Assembly (NCBI GenBank): GCA_028829895.1
Contig: CM054182.1
Location: 63,482,379 to 63,546,378, forward strand
DNA: 64,000 nucleotides
Source of the DNA: Sinotaia quadrata
Lineage: Eukaryota > Mollusca > Gastropoda > Architaenioglossa > Viviparidae
Direction of reading: 5' to 3'
Shown here: positions 54,301 to 58,089 of the stretch, piece after piece
How positions within the stretch are numbered: position 1 is the stretch's first letter
How the letters are laid out: each line of letters begins with the position of its first letter
Translations under genes and position numbers: made by a program
The notes under the pieces: model-generated
What the model was told of the DNA's origin: nothing
Database searches by the model: none
Seen by the model: only the letters and a program-made list of their open reading frames with translations

Positions 54301-55424
54301 CATTAAGAACAAATGCAAAATACATTTTACATTTATGATGATGATGATATATGATATATAAACTGAATAAATACTCACTACCATTCAGTACAAATACATA
54401 TTACAAATAGAGTTATTTTGTTTATGAGGTTGGTATATGTTTGCTTTCATTAAGTACAAATGCAAAATATACATTACAGTACAATCACTTTGTAAGAGCT
54501 GGTAAATGCATATTTCATTAAGTACACATTCAAAATGTACAATACAGTTAAAATTGTTATCAGAAATTAAAAGTTGTCAATATATATATATAATGGCTAA
54601 TGAAAAAATGTCTGTGCAAATATAAAACATTTGATACCATTCGTAGTAAATTTTATTTTTGGGGGTGGGGTGGGATGTTAGTGGTGAATAAACAGTTCCT
54701 TATTTGTGGTCTTTTCCTAAACCACTATTTTCATAATTTAATTAGAAATTTACTTCCAAACAGAAGACATAACACTGTTCTTTCAAATAGTAAATCTTTA
54801 TAATATATATTTCATGAAGATAACAGTTATTTACTGTAATTAGAATATGTGAAAAATAATAGATTTTTGACTGGGGCATACTGTATTTCATTTGATGAAG
54901 TTAAATATTTATTATTAATTCTATTTAATTATTAATGGTATTAAATCCTTCATTGCCAAACATTTTCTTAAATTATATACTTTAACTGCCTCTGCTGAAT
55001 GCTTTCATTTCATACATTTCAGACATTATTTAAATACTAATGTCCAGTCAAAACAGTATAAAACAGTTTTAATATCTCCAAAATAAAATGTATTGAGCAA
55101 TTTCTGATATAGTATCTTAACTATTTCTTCCAAGTTTACAAATCTTATATAATCATGTAAGCAGTTTAGTTAACTGAATCAAAATGTTGATGAAAAAGAT
55201 GCTTTATTTTATACATGCAAGCATTGATTGTGTGTGTGTGTGTGTGAGACACTAATATTTACTTGTAAAAGAATATGCACTTATGATCTTGACTGTTGCA
55301 GTTGATGAATGCACTGAAGACTGGTGCTGTGAGCAATTCCAGATTAGCAATGGCAGCCCGGATAAGTGCAGAAAGGGATTCCAGGAACCCCATTCCCGTG
55401 GAGCGCAGTGGTGGTGGATTGTAG
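495..55424 (+). CDS. GPD2: Mitochondrial glycerol-3-phosphate dehydrogenase, FAD-dependent (15 coding exons, conventional isoform)
   Basis: This enzyme oxidises sn-glycerol-3-phosphate to dihydroxyacetone phosphate at the outer face of the inner mitochondrial membrane and passes electrons through FAD to ubiquinone. It is the mitochondrial half of the glycerophosphate shuttle. I spliced exons 495-611, 6488-6653, 7059-7183, 7707-7804, 9865-10028, 11604-11910, 13278-13363, 15886-15996, 18375-18509, 21694-21872, 24817-24948, 27217-27375, 33747-33935, 35850-35948 and 55302-55424. They total 2190 nt, or 729 residues plus stop. Visible landmarks are a basic N-terminus with a hydrophobic stretch (about residues 13-30), the dinucleotide-binding glycine motif GGGATGTG (79-86), [10 protein letters not shown] (107-116), GGKWTTYR (437-444) and two EF-hand loops (639-650, 675-686). 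The C-terminus ends in PVERSGGGL, as in animal GPD2. Every junction keeps frame. Intron 7 starts with GC. Two alternative last exons are listed separately. Family identity is very secure. Confidence 0.97.
609..1600 (+). repeat. Minisatellite in intron 1, about 41-44 bp unit
   Basis: More than 20 imperfect copies of a unit built around GTGTGCATTAATATGATG and TTGAGTACTTTATTCTGAAC run from the exon 1 donor to about 1600. Some units are expanded by insertion of AATTATG. At about 1066, 1370, 1435 and 1585 the variant units contain AAGGTAAG or AAGGT, which repeats the exon 1 donor context. The array probably grew from the exon-intron junction itself. Confidence 0.95.
2035..5265. mobile_element. Dispersed repeat copy A in intron 1, interrupted by a Kolobok-like element
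   Basis: The left part (about 2035-2560) matches 16430-16945 in intron 8, sharing phrases such as CCATAACTAATT, AGTGTGCCCCCATCCACC/AATCCCCCATCCACC and CAGAGAACAGAA. The right part (about 2960-3465 and 5088-5265) matches 49535-50215 in intron 14, sharing TTAGCCTGATNCAC, CTACTCATTCA and AACTGGTTTGGATTGCATCA. Removing the inserted element leaves a unit of about 1.6 kb. I found no clear terminal repeat or reading frame, so the class is unknown. Confidence 0.7.
3466..5087. mobile_element. Kolobok-like DNA transposon, non-autonomous or decayed
   Basis: The element starts with GGGGAGGTTTGAGGGTGAAA (3466-3485) and ends with the exact reverse complement (5068-5087), giving 20-bp perfect terminal inverted repeats. 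It is flanked by TCAA on both sides (3462-3465 and 5088-5091), and the homologous copy in intron 14 is uninterrupted at this point, so insertion is clear. An internal frame at 4076-4315 (79 residues) has an LLCPHCQKP cysteine pair like the amino-terminal zinc motif of Kolobok/Mutator-like transposases. The TTAA-like target and G-rich ends also fit Kolobok. The superfamily assignment is inference; the insertion itself is directly visible. Confidence 0.75.
5266..6487 (+). other. Remainder of intron 1
   Basis: This is AT-rich intron sequence with a short CTAC/CTAT run near 6255-6300. I see no conserved frame or RNA gene. It ends at the acceptor ATATAG before exon 2. Confidence 0.6.
6488..6653 (+). 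CDS. GPD2: GPD2 exon 2: FAD-binding Rossmann motif
   Basis: This exon encodes residues 40-95 (last codon split after its first base). It carries a polar linker, then [20 protein letters not shown], the beta-alpha-beta glycine motif that binds the FAD ADP moiety. The acceptor is ATATAG and the donor G/GTATGT. Confidence 0.96.
7059..7183 (+). CDS. GPD2: GPD2 exon 3: FAD/substrate site segment
   Basis: This exon encodes residues 95-136 and contains [20 protein letters not shown], one of the most conserved segments of bacterial GlpD and animal GPD2, which lines the FAD pocket. The acceptor is TTTGCAG and the donor CAG/GTATGA, ending in phase 0. The flanking introns 2 (6654-7058) and 3 (7184-7706) show only AT-rich sequence with no feature I can support. 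Confidence 0.96.
7707..7804 (+). CDS. GPD2: GPD2 exon 4
   Basis: This exon encodes residues 137-168 plus two bases of codon 169. It includes [13 protein letters not shown] and PFPIMLPVY, matching animal GPD2 in order and spacing. The acceptor is CTCTCCAG and the donor AA/GTAAGT. Confidence 0.95.
7805..9864 (+). other. Intron 4
   Basis: This 2.06 kb intron holds a GT microsatellite at about 8540-8560 and otherwise unremarkable AT-rich sequence. Short open frames here look like chance. I see no mobile-element ends. Confidence 0.7.
9865..10028 (+). CDS. GPD2: GPD2 exon 5
   Basis: This exon encodes residues 169-224 (both end codons split). It contains [19 protein letters not shown] and ends in ALVYYDG, typical of GPD2. 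The acceptor is TTTTAG and the donor G/GTAAAA. Confidence 0.95.
10690..10925 (+). repeat. Tandem tRNA-like (SINE-head-like) repeats in intron 5
   Basis: About 2.5 copies of an 87-88 bp unit begin near 10727, 10815 and 10902. Each unit has a box-A-like phrase (TGGCCCAATGGGTAG) and, about 40 bases later, a box-B-like phrase (GGGATTCAGCCC). The spacing suggests a tRNA-derived SINE head that was tandemly duplicated. No cloverleaf could be confirmed by eye, and I do not call it a functional tRNA. The rest of intron 5 (10029-11603) shows nothing else I can support. Confidence 0.45.
11604..11910 (+). CDS. GPD2: GPD2 exon 6 (longest shared exon)
   Basis: This exon encodes residues 224-326 (both end codons split). 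It includes [35 protein letters not shown] and [14 protein letters not shown], all in the expected order for the FAD-dependent oxidoreductase body. The acceptor is TTCTCTAG and the donor ACAG/GTTTGC. Confidence 0.96.
11911..13277 (+). other. Intron 6
   Basis: This 1.37 kb AT-rich intron contains no repeat or frame I can support. It ends in GGTTTACAG, a good acceptor for exon 7. Confidence 0.7.
13278..13363 (+). CDS. GPD2: GPD2 exon 7, followed by a GC donor
   Basis: This exon encodes residues 326-355 (both end codons split): [10 protein letters not shown], then [15 protein letters not shown]. To keep the reading frame with exon 8 and the conserved AGTTDSP that follows, the exon must end at 13363 before GCAGGT. 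Using the GT at 13368 instead gives a stop codon three codons into exon 8. The donor is therefore CAG/GCAGGT, a GC-AG intron. Confidence 0.94.
13364..13369 (+). promoter_or_regulatory. GPD2: Non-canonical GC 5' splice site of intron 7
   Basis: The donor is GCAGGT after an exon ending in GCAG. GC donors need a strong match at the other positions, and here CAG precedes the site. Five bases downstream lies a GT that would shift the frame and terminate translation, so use of the two sites could decide whether functional mRNA is made. Confidence 0.85.
13425..13570. repeat. Short tandem motif CCTTGAAAA/CTTGAATTT in intron 7
   Basis: At least five degenerate copies of a unit containing CCTTGAAAAG-NACTTGAATTT follow exon 7. 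It resembles repeat phrases seen in some DNA transposons, but I cannot assign a family. Confidence 0.5.
13960..14990. mobile_element. Probable transposable-element block in intron 7, class unknown
   Basis: Base composition becomes visibly richer in C and G than in the flanking intron, with CG dinucleotides and phrases such as CGCCAATTTGGCTTCGCCCC. I see no matching terminal repeats, target duplication or transposase motif. Short open frames of 70-83 codons here match nothing I recognise. Confidence 0.35.
15000..15310 (+). pseudogene. Coding-like fragment in intron 7, unidentified
   Basis: Two adjacent reading frames look protein-like. One runs to a stop at 15122 with [19 protein letters not shown]. 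The other runs from about 15095 to 15310 with [20 protein letters not shown] and [14 protein letters not shown]. The change of frame between them, around 15095-15122, suggests a decayed exon or retrocopy. I do not recognise the protein, and chance open frames cannot be excluded. Confidence 0.35.
15886..15996 (+). CDS. GPD2: GPD2 exon 8
   Basis: This exon encodes residues 355-392 (both end codons split), with AGTTDSP completed across the GC-AG intron, then [19 protein letters not shown]. The acceptor TTTTTTTGGCAG follows a GT microsatellite (about 15851-15871). The donor is AAG/GTGAGA. Confidence 0.95.
16425..16945. mobile_element. Dispersed repeat copy B in intron 8
   Basis: This segment matches the left part of copy A in intron 1 over about 500 bp with many small differences. 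Shared phrases include CTCATCTCTCTCAC-like, CCCCCATCCACCCAC, AACAAATACAATGAAAAGAT and TCAGAGAACAGAA. No frame or terminal repeat is visible. The rest of intron 8 (15997-18374) is AT-rich with no feature I can support. Confidence 0.65.
18375..18509 (+). CDS. GPD2: GPD2 exon 9
   Basis: This exon encodes residues 392-437 (both end codons split). It contains [20 protein letters not shown] and [21 protein letters not shown], which match animal GPD2 closely. The acceptor is TTTCAAG and the donor CAG/GTACGT. The last third of the exon and its donor have been tandemly copied twice into the intron. Confidence 0.95.
18527..18652 (+). pseudogene. Two decayed tandem copies of the 3' end of exon 9 in intron 9
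   Basis: Starting at 18456 in the exon, a segment of about 71-72 bp is repeated at 18527 and 18599. In the exon frame the copies still read [14 protein letters not shown] and [17 protein letters not shown] against [18 protein letters not shown]. The first copy has lost the donor GT (GCAGATAAGT) and the second keeps GCAG/GTATTT. No good acceptor precedes either copy, so they are probably not spliced. Confidence 0.75.
18810..20175 (+). repeat. Large minisatellite in intron 9 with a 66-bp higher-order block
   Basis: The basic unit, about 35 bp, is GTATCATAATAATAATTATG followed by TAAGCAAACTAGGCT or variants. Between about 19215 and 19700 two variants alternate as a very homogeneous 66-bp unit of about seven copies. 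Because 66 is a multiple of three, this block stays open for about 175 codons. The frame is a by-product of the repeat, not a gene. Confidence 0.95.
21694..21872 (+). CDS. GPD2: GPD2 exon 10
   Basis: This exon encodes residues 437-496. It starts with the conserved [18 protein letters not shown], which closes the FAD-domain fold, and ends [18 protein letters not shown]. The acceptor is ACTAAAG and the donor CAA/GTACAT, ending in phase 0. The part of intron 9 after the minisatellite (20180-21693) shows nothing I can support. Confidence 0.95.
22381..23660. mobile_element. Repeat-rich block in intron 10, pogo/Tc1-like remnant with internal duplications
   Basis: A phrase resembling pogo-type ends (TATACTGTCGAACCCAGTTA) starts the block. 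Inside, about 180-bp segments at 22487 and 22754 are near copies (AAATTTCTTTATGTACANGA, GGCATGCTATAAAA). A second pair lies at about 22990-23140 and 23465-23620 (TTCTCCAACATT, GACACAGCTCTGAAAAGT). I could not find the opposite end, so the boundaries are approximate. Confidence 0.45.
23616..24260 (+). CDS. Thr/Lys-rich open frame in intron 10, possibly a retroelement gag/ORF1 fragment
   Basis: This frame of about 214 residues (an alternative start is at 23673) is rich in Thr, Gln and Lys. It has phrases such as [30 protein letters not shown] and a basic end [11 protein letters not shown]. Its base composition is less T-rich than the surrounding intron, which favours real coding descent. Thr/Gln-rich, basic tails are common in LINE ORF1 proteins, but no zinc knuckle is visible and no reverse transcriptase follows. 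I do not recognise the family. It directly follows the duplicated block described above. Confidence 0.35.
   Translation: MCVFRSHSPQKPQYSFIFTMFSVFEGKSLVSTQTLQATTTEQGINTNIIWKIPPTAKVNSTQTAKQEIRQAFSQTPKSTTHTKETQTTSSISKEKEIKTTTTENKKKRQIISSTQTVRIKTQERKIQTEKEVKTTDAQTETEADNAPTTPQETTTTTKPTATNPQPESPPGTATKATTTDTQGKTTEWSPKSKRRRPPQHIRRQQQYHLLQPQQ
24817..24948 (+). CDS. GPD2: GPD2 exon 11
   Basis: This exon encodes residues 497-540: [13 protein letters not shown], then [21 protein letters not shown]. The acceptor is CTCTTACAG and the donor GAG/GTCAGT, with phase 0 on both sides. Confidence 0.95.
24949..27216 (+). other. Intron 11 with two degenerate duplications
   Basis: A segment of about 110 bp at 25395-25510 is repeated at 26040-26145 (AACAACTTCTATAATNATTT, CAGAAACAAATAAAATAAAT). 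A 60-bp tandem pair lies at 25695-25815 (AAGTATAACC-GGAGATATT-like). A poly-G run of about 14 sits at 25935. The intron ends with a duplicated 3' splice site listed separately. No frame is convincing. Confidence 0.6.
27118..27216 (+). promoter_or_regulatory. GPD2: Duplicated 3' splice site before exon 12
   Basis: Two copies of an approximately 49-bp segment end in TTTGTAG/GTGAAATAT (27167) and TTTGTAG/GTGAAGTAT (27216). Only the second leads into the conserved exon. Splicing to the first adds 49 nt and reaches TAA after seven codons, so it is a decoy or a nonsense-mediated-decay switch. Confidence 0.7.
27217..27375 (+). CDS. GPD2: GPD2 exon 12
   Basis: This exon encodes residues 541-593: [20 protein letters not shown], then [20 protein letters not shown], typical of the C-terminal helical domain. 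Phase is 0 on both sides. The donor is AAG/GTATTG. Confidence 0.95.
28326..29976. mobile_element. Insertion nested in the hAT element, class unknown
   Basis: The hAT sequence ending AAAACTGTATTAGTATCT at 28325 is interrupted and resumes after a second AGTATCT (29977-29983). An uninterrupted related copy of this junction lies at about 30367-30400. The insert is about 1.65 kb, begins GTTACATGTCC and ends GAGTCTGTCAC, which gives only a weak inverted match. It contains an AGA/GAA trinucleotide run near 29023 and is less AT-rich than its host. No transposase motif was seen. Confidence 0.65.
30848..32619 (+). pseudogene. Degenerate hAT transposase (GTF2IRD2/Charlie8-like)
   Basis: The relic starts [20 protein letters not shown] and continues with a BED-like cysteine pair (CVICNET). 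Further parts are recognisable in shifting frames: [20 protein letters not shown] (around 31380), [15 protein letters not shown] (around 31680) and a C-terminal dimerisation region with [16 protein letters not shown] (around 32460). Stops and frameshifts separate these parts, for example a TGA shortly after MKEYK and the stops at 31578-31580 and 31851-31853. This order (zinc finger, catalytic core, hATC) is that of hAT transposases of the kind domesticated in GTF2IRD2. It cannot encode a full protein as it stands. Confidence 0.85.
33747..33935 (+). CDS. GPD2: GPD2 exon 13: linker and EF-hand 1
   Basis: This exon encodes residues 594-656. After a charged helix ([15 protein letters not shown]) comes the first EF-hand, with loop [12 protein letters not shown] (639-650). 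The loop has Lys at position 5 and Asp at position 12, as far as I recall also seen in vertebrate GPD2, so calcium binding here may be weak. The acceptor is TTTCCTAG and the donor AAG/GTTTGT. Confidence 0.95.
33936..35849 (+). other. Intron 13
   Basis: The intron is AT-rich. The part at about 34190-35330 resembles decayed transposon sequence (phrases such as GATATCTGCAAAGAATTTTG recall TTTATAGATATCTCAG in the intron 1 Kolobok-like element), but I see no terminal repeats. A homopyrimidine run before 35790 precedes the acceptor TTTGTAG of exon 14. Confidence 0.45.
35850..35948 (+). CDS. GPD2: GPD2 exon 14: EF-hand 2, last exon shared by all isoforms
   Basis: This exon encodes residues 657-689, with [15 protein letters not shown] then loop [12 protein letters not shown] (675-686). 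The usual loop glycine at position 6 is Ala. The exon ends EFLQ in phase 0 with donor CAG/GTTAGC. The F-helix of the EF-hand is completed by whichever terminal exon is chosen (15A, 15B or the conventional exon). Confidence 0.95.
36386..36862 (+). repeat. 69-bp minisatellite in intron 14
   Basis: About seven copies of a 69-bp unit (GGTTCATTTATTTGTTCTCA, then CCATCATGATTTTTCCAAGA, ending ACAACATTTGTACAAAT) start at 36386, 36452, 36521, 36590, 36659, 36728 and about 36796. The central copies are nearly identical, pointing to recent expansion. Confidence 0.93.
37536..38082 (-). pseudogene. Decayed intronless gene copy on the minus strand, unidentified
   Basis: Read on the minus strand from 38082 to 37536, the sequence has an ATG, a protein-like series of segments and a terminal TAA. 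Segments include [67 protein letters not shown] and [20 protein letters not shown]. They are separated by in-frame stops (TGA after KGI, TAA after GQNIGA) and at least two frame changes. The length corresponds to about 180 residues without introns, so a processed retrocopy is likely. I do not recognise the parent protein. Codon-level regularity over more than 500 bp argues against chance. Confidence 0.6.
38657..38675. mobile_element. piggyBac-like left end
   Basis: TTAA followed by CCTTTTGGCTGCCTC matches the CCYTTTG-CTGCC terminal inverted repeat and TTAA target of piggyBac-like elements. A matching right end lies at 42954-42972. Whether the 4.3 kb between them was one element is uncertain. 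Confidence 0.55.
39690..40075 (+). repeat. Degenerate minisatellite in intron 14, about 40-45 bp unit
   Basis: About nine variable copies of CCCATTATTTCTAAGCTTGT followed by AGAAGTATGTAAA can be followed. Divergence between copies is high, so the array is old. Confidence 0.75.
41440..42375 (+). repeat. Minisatellite of about 55 bp, split by a MITE
   Basis: Units of the form ACTAAAACTTGCTAGCCAAT, TACAGTGTGATATAACTATT, ATCTGTTACACAGT occur at 41450-41529 and again from 42068 to 42375. The inserted pogo-like element at 41530-42065 interrupts a unit at TATAACTA. Confidence 0.85.
41530..42065. mobile_element. pogo/Tigger-like MITE with TA target duplication
   Basis: The left end CAGTGGTACCTCGCATAATG and the right end CATTATGTGAGGTACCACTG are near-perfect inverted repeats. 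They are bordered by TA at 41528-41529 and 42066-42067, as expected for the Tc1/mariner-pogo group. There is no transposase frame in its 536 bp, so it is non-autonomous. Confidence 0.9.
42954..42972. mobile_element. piggyBac-like right end just upstream of exon 15A
   Basis: GAGGGAGCCAAAGGG followed by TTAA is the inverted form of the left ends at 38657 and 44086. It lies 73 bp before the exon 15A acceptor. The corresponding end at 44800-44814 lies 79 bp before exon 15B. Confidence 0.55.
43046..44032 (+). CDS. GPD2: GPD2 alternative last exon 15A: proline-rich repeat tail
   Basis: After the acceptor ATTATACATTTATAG, the frame continues from exon 14 (EFLQ) as [26 protein letters not shown]. 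The spacing recalls the conventional terminal helix. Residues then become Pro-rich, with about a dozen copies of a 10-residue unit ([10 protein letters not shown] or [10 protein letters not shown], 43321-43700), more degenerate PPExxP repeats, and a Cys-containing end ([12 protein letters not shown] ... CNCDCKT) before TGA at 44030. It adds 328 residues, so the isoform would be 1017 residues. AATAAA follows at 44246. A coding origin is supported by the open frame, splice site and phase, but use in mRNA is inferred. Confidence 0.75.
   Translation, partial: LLRVLKQHAEDPQRPCNTLKRISAILTGPFSPEDPPPISPQKPHPVKTPPTFNQPPPILAPKITPPPVLTPKEEALDIPPLIEKPPDILLPPEKPPAIVPPVEKPPAIPPPVENPPAIPPPVENPPAIPPPVENPPAIPPPVEKPPAIPPPVEKPPAIPPPVEKPPAIPPPVEKSPAIPPPVEKPPAIPPPVEKSPAIPPPLEKPPDILPPVEKPPDNPSPEEKPPEISPPLETHPNVSSTPEKTPIISSKPQETPVVSPSSEDPPVAPLSEETPDLSPPPETLPEQDPLEKSPIISVTQEKPPEGCQVCLVIKLVDVSKDCNCDCKT
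43321..43700 (+). repeat. 30-bp coding minisatellite in exon 15A
   Basis: The unit is CCTGCTATTCCCCCACCTGT AGAGAAACCC, in about 12 nearly identical copies, encoding the 10-residue Pro-rich repeat. Most copies differ at only one or two bases. The antisense strand is also open across the array because the unit length is a multiple of three. Confidence 0.95.
44086..44814. mobile_element. Short piggyBac-like element between exons 15A and 15B
   Basis: TTAACCTTTGGCTGCCTC (44086-44103) and GAGGTAGCCAAAGGG (44800-44814, followed by TTAT) form inverted ends about 0.7 kb apart with a TTAA-like target. No transposase frame is present. The polyadenylation signal of exon 15A (44246) lies inside this element, so the element may supply it. 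Confidence 0.55.
44246..44251 (+). promoter_or_regulatory. GPD2: Candidate polyadenylation signal of exon 15A
   Basis: AATAAA lies 214 nt after the exon 15A stop codon. No earlier AATAAA was seen in that 3' region. Confidence 0.5.
44894..47041 (+). CDS. GPD2: GPD2 alternative last exon 15B: long acidic Pro/Ser repeat tail
   Basis: The acceptor region ATTATACATTTATAG is identical to that of exon 15A. In phase with exon 14 the exon reads [26 protein letters not shown]. This resembles both exon 15A ([15 protein letters not shown]) and the conventional exon (LMNALK...SRLA). A Lys/Pro/Glu-rich stretch ([14 protein letters not shown]) follows, then about 14 copies of [20 protein letters not shown] and about 18 copies of the shorter [17 protein letters not shown], ending in an acidic tail and TAA at 47039. 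It adds 715 residues, for a 1404-residue isoform. AATAAA follows at 47231. The tail should be disordered, highly acidic and rich in SP/TP sites. Transcript use is inferred. Confidence 0.75.
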   Translation, partial: LQNALKRLAEDPQQPENAHKRLAAILVGCVEPGIVLSALEKVPTLICPPRIVPPMLVPPKVESPEQKCPTKEPKTEPSKEKPPTREPKTEPPKEKPPTREPKAEHPKEEPPSQEPPDISSISEESPDTSPPLEEPPDISSISEESPDTSPLLEELPDISLIFEESPDTSLRPEEPPDISSISEESPETSPPPEEPPDISSISEESPLFLEEPPDIFSISEESSDTSPPSEEPPDISSISEESPDTSPPSEEPPDISSISEESPDTSLFLEEPPDISSISEESPDTSPPSEEPPDISSISEESPDTSLFLEEPPDISSISEESPDTSPLEEPPDISLISEESPDTSLRPEEPPDISSISEESPDTSPPLEELPDISLIFEESPDTSPRPEEPPDISEESPDTSPPLEEPPDISEESPDTFPPLEEPPDISEESPDTSPPLEEPPDISEESPDTSPPLEEPLDISEESPDTSPLEEPPDISEESPDTSPPLEEPPDISEESPDTSPPLEEPPDISEESPDTSPPLEEPPDISEESLDTSSPLEEPPDISEESPDTSPLLEEPLDISEESPDTSPPLEEPPDISEESPDTSPPLEEPPDISEESPDTSPPLEEPPDISEESPDTSPPLEEPPDISEESPDTSPPLEEPPDISEESPDTSPPLEEPPNISEESPDTSPPLEEPFDISLTSEESPDNFPFSEELQVIVLSIEEGETESES
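45236..46935 (+). repeat. Coding minisatellites of exon 15B: 60-bp then 51-bp units
   Basis: The first part (to about 46070) repeats a 60-bp unit; the second repeats a 51-bp unit that lacks the nine bases for SSI. Copies in the second part are almost identical at synonymous positions too, which points to recent expansion or homogenisation. All length variants keep frame. The reverse strand is open for more than 600 codons as a passive effect. Confidence 0.95.
47231..47236 (+). promoter_or_regulatory. GPD2: Candidate polyadenylation signal of exon 15B
   Basis: AATAAA lies 190 nt after the exon 15B stop codon, following a TTTG tetranucleotide run (47083-47110) in the 3' UTR. Confidence 0.55.
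48740..49165 (+). pseudogene. hAT remnant with a BED zinc finger
   Basis: From the ATG at 49056 the sequence reads [12 protein letters not shown], a stop, then [20 protein letters not shown]. This is the VW-H/CNLC/LS-KGN pattern of BED fingers at the start of hAT transposases. The upstream 300 bp is CG-richer and begins with AGTGGTGCCAACAGGTGC, which could be a hAT end. The remnant is truncated after the first cysteine pair. Confidence 0.6.
49315..49400 (+). repeat. tRNA-derived SINE-like fragment
   Basis: AGAGCGCATGCTTAATGGTT resembles a box A, and GATCGCGAGTTTCAATGG about 35 bases later resembles a box B. The combination is typical of tRNA-derived SINE heads. No intact cloverleaf is claimed. 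Confidence 0.4.
49535..50215. mobile_element. Dispersed repeat copy C in intron 14
   Basis: This copy matches the right part of the intron 1 repeat. Shared phrases include GTTAGCCTGATACAC, ATAAGCTAAT, CATTCAGTTAGAACTGG-like and TGGATTGCATCAGCAATTT. It lacks the Kolobok-like insertion and so shows the empty target site. Confidence 0.7.
50216..55301 (+). other. Last part of intron 14 before the conventional terminal exon
   Basis: This 5 kb of AT-rich sequence contains a degenerate repeat block at 54180-54550 (tandem TTTTGTACCAGTCATTTACC, then TTAAGTACAAATGCAAAATA copies) and a GT run at about 55227. I see no further alternative exon with an EFLQ-compatible start. Confidence 0.55.
55302..55424 (+). 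CDS. GPD2: GPD2 conventional last exon (15C)
   Basis: This exon encodes residues 690-729: [20 protein letters not shown], then [12 protein letters not shown] and TAG. It completes the F-helix of EF-hand 2 and the conserved C-terminus found in animal GPD2 (ending in a GGL motif). The acceptor is GACTGTTGCAG, with a better pyrimidine tract than exons 15A and 15B. Confidence 0.96.
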   Translation: MMNALKTGAVSNSRLAMAARISAERDSRNPIPVERSGGGL

Positions 55425-56225
55425 AGAATTAGCACAAAAAATTCAACTCTCTGATAAACGTATTAAAAGCTACCTTATTTTTTTTAAAGCTCTCTATTTG
55501 ATAGAAATATTTACATGCTGATAATGCTCTATCCATGGCTTTTTACTTTTTTTTTTATTACCTTGGGATCTAATAACAAGAAAATAATATGTTTTTGATG
55601 TATCATTCTAAATTTCATCATGATTTTTTGCATAAGTTTTATATTTTGGGGTAAGACATAATATAATAGTCGGGGTGGGAAAGTGTCTTTTATCTAAATA
55701 ACAGTTTTGATTGAAATTTTCTTGGTCTTAGACAGACATTATAATTTTTTTATTATTGAAGATTACTAAGCCTGCAGTATATTCTAAAACTCATCTGGTC
55801 TATTGCCAGAGTGCACACAGAAATGGTAAGGTGTCTGCCTCTACTGCTACATGTTGGATCACATAAGCCAAAGCCTCATTAAAATATGCCATAGTCAGAA
55901 GTTATTTTATTTAAGATCTCTGTGATGAATTTTACAGTTGGAATGCTGGCTGTTTGTTTGAGGAGGAATATACTTTCTCTCTCTTCTCTCTCCACCCTAG
56001 AGGTGTTTAAACAGTGAGATTTGATGTCATTTGTATCATATTTATTTCACACTAAAACAATTCACATTGTAGTTTAATACCGTGTGTGTTTGCATTTCTC
56101 ATTTACTGTTTTACAGCCTAAGTTTCTGTATAAGATGTGTGGCATTTATTTCATGCAGTTATTATCACCTATGTGATACTCAAGTGAACAGATTACACAA
56201 TAAACTTACTTACTAAAGTAAACAA
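55425..56225 (+). other. GPD2: 3' UTR of the conventional isoform
   Basis: The sequence after TAG runs to AATAAA at 56199-56204. A stretch at about 55805-55875 (GGTAAGGTGTCTGCCTCTAC ... GTTGGATCA) resembles a degenerate tRNA-derived SINE. The cleavage site is inferred. Confidence 0.5.
56199..56204 (+). promoter_or_regulatory. GPD2: Candidate polyadenylation signal of the conventional isoform
   Basis: AATAAA occurs 775 nt after the stop codon. Earlier A/T-rich variants exist, so a shorter 3' end is possible. Confidence 0.5.
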
Positions 56226-57044
56226 AATGAAAGTAATGAATGTGATTGTAAATAAAAAATATCCAATTGAAATTTTTGGTATGATTCATTTATACACGTT
56301 AATAAATTTCTATCTCTTATCTTTTTATTTCTATTTTGTATTGACAAATTATGTGTCATTTGAGTGTGTGTATGTGTGTACCCATGAACATGTATGAGAT
56401 TATCTGTTAGTTTATATATGTATGCACACACACCATAGGTTATATTCAAGAAAATATTGTGCATCCAAAACTGAACAGTTGGGGTGCCCTTTTTAATCTC
56501 TTGCTTTTGCGTTTCTGATATTGTCTGCAAATCTACTAATTAGTATGACTGGTTGTATGTCAAATACTAACAATACTAGTATAGTTCACTGTCATATCTT
56601 CATAAATTACAGTTTATTAATGTCTCAGTTTGCCACTATCTGAGCAGATCTATTAATTACTAATTTATCTCTAAATGTATATGCTATAATCAAATATATT
56701 TTGCAATTGTTTTATCAGATTTGTTATTACTTTGTTTCTCTTAGCTTAGTCATTGAATCTCTACACATTAATTGACTTCTTTAAATTACATGTATTATTG
56801 TAAGTGATTGTCTCTGTATTTGAATAGTATCCTTCATGTATCAAATGTGGGGGTGCTTGTTTCTTGAAACATTTATTTATTTATTTTCATAGCTTTGTTC
56901 TCTTCTTATTCATTTATTTTCTTAGCTATTCTTTAAATTCAGTCCTGCTACATTTATATGTATAAAATAATCCTTCAGTACAGTTTGTATTCTCTTCAAA
57001 TAGCTGTTTAGAAATAACATGAACATGGATGAATAATTACAGCA

Positions 57045-57300
57045 CTCTTTCTTTCTTTCTTTTTCTCTTTTCCCTTCTTTATTTCTTTCTAAATTTCTTT
57101 TTTTTTCTTTATTTCTTTCTGTCTTTCTTTCTTTCTCTCTTTTCCTTTCTTTCTTTCTAAATTAATTTCTTTCTTTTTTTCTTTCTAAATTTCTTTCTTT
57201 CTTTCTCTAAATCTCTTTCTTTCTAAGTTTCTTTCTTTCTTATTTTCTTTCTTTCTAAATTTCTTTATTTCTTTCTTTCTAAATTTCTTCATTTATTTAT
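57045..57300 (+). repeat. TTTC-rich microsatellite
   Basis: Interrupted CTTT repeats with TAAATTTCTTTCTTT variants fill this stretch. A separate poly-C run of about 16 lies near 57631-57646. Confidence 0.95.
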
Positions 57301-58089
57301 TTTTTTATGTTCTCTTTGTGGGACTGGGGTCTTAGAAACAGACTTTGTTGTCATAGAACTAGATTTAAAATTCAGTAATTTGATATTAGTAAATCATTCT
57401 TTAATTGAATTGTGATTCTTTATTTTCTTTCTAAGAACAAAAACGAAAAGCCCAATAATTGGGGAATTTAATAAATTGCTACCTTTGGTAAAAAGTTATC
57501 ATTTCTTGCAGTTTTTATTTCTCTGATTGTTAAAGAACAAAGATATTTATATTGGTCAAAACCTTAGACTATTAAATATTTTTTCCAGCAATACCTTGGC
57601 CTTAGAATGGACTCCCCCCCTCCTCCTGCCCCCCCCCCCCCCCCCCAATATCATTGTTATGTAATAAATTTTGTGTTTACTAAGTTGTTTATTACTGGGG
57701 GCTCCTGAATTGATGCTTTGTCTCTTATACTTATAATTTTCTTTGCTGCTGCACTTTGTATAATTTTCATATACTCAAAGCAAAATGTCGGCTTCAATCA
57801 TTTGGTGCTGTTATTAAAAATCTGGATGAAGTTGCTTATATTATAATTATATTGTTTTTGTTCATTCTTTTTCTTGGAGGTAAGGATATATACTTGTATA
57901 TATTCGTATATAATGTGAGCATAAATGTAGACTGTTCACTTTATATATATATTTTATTTTTTTTTACATATATTGAAGGACATTTTATATTAAATATTGC
58001 AATTAATTCTTACCTGATCATGTTTTGGCACAATTTTTTATTCTTGGGTGGGTAAACTAAAACTTTAAAACTTTATGGAATGAGTGAAT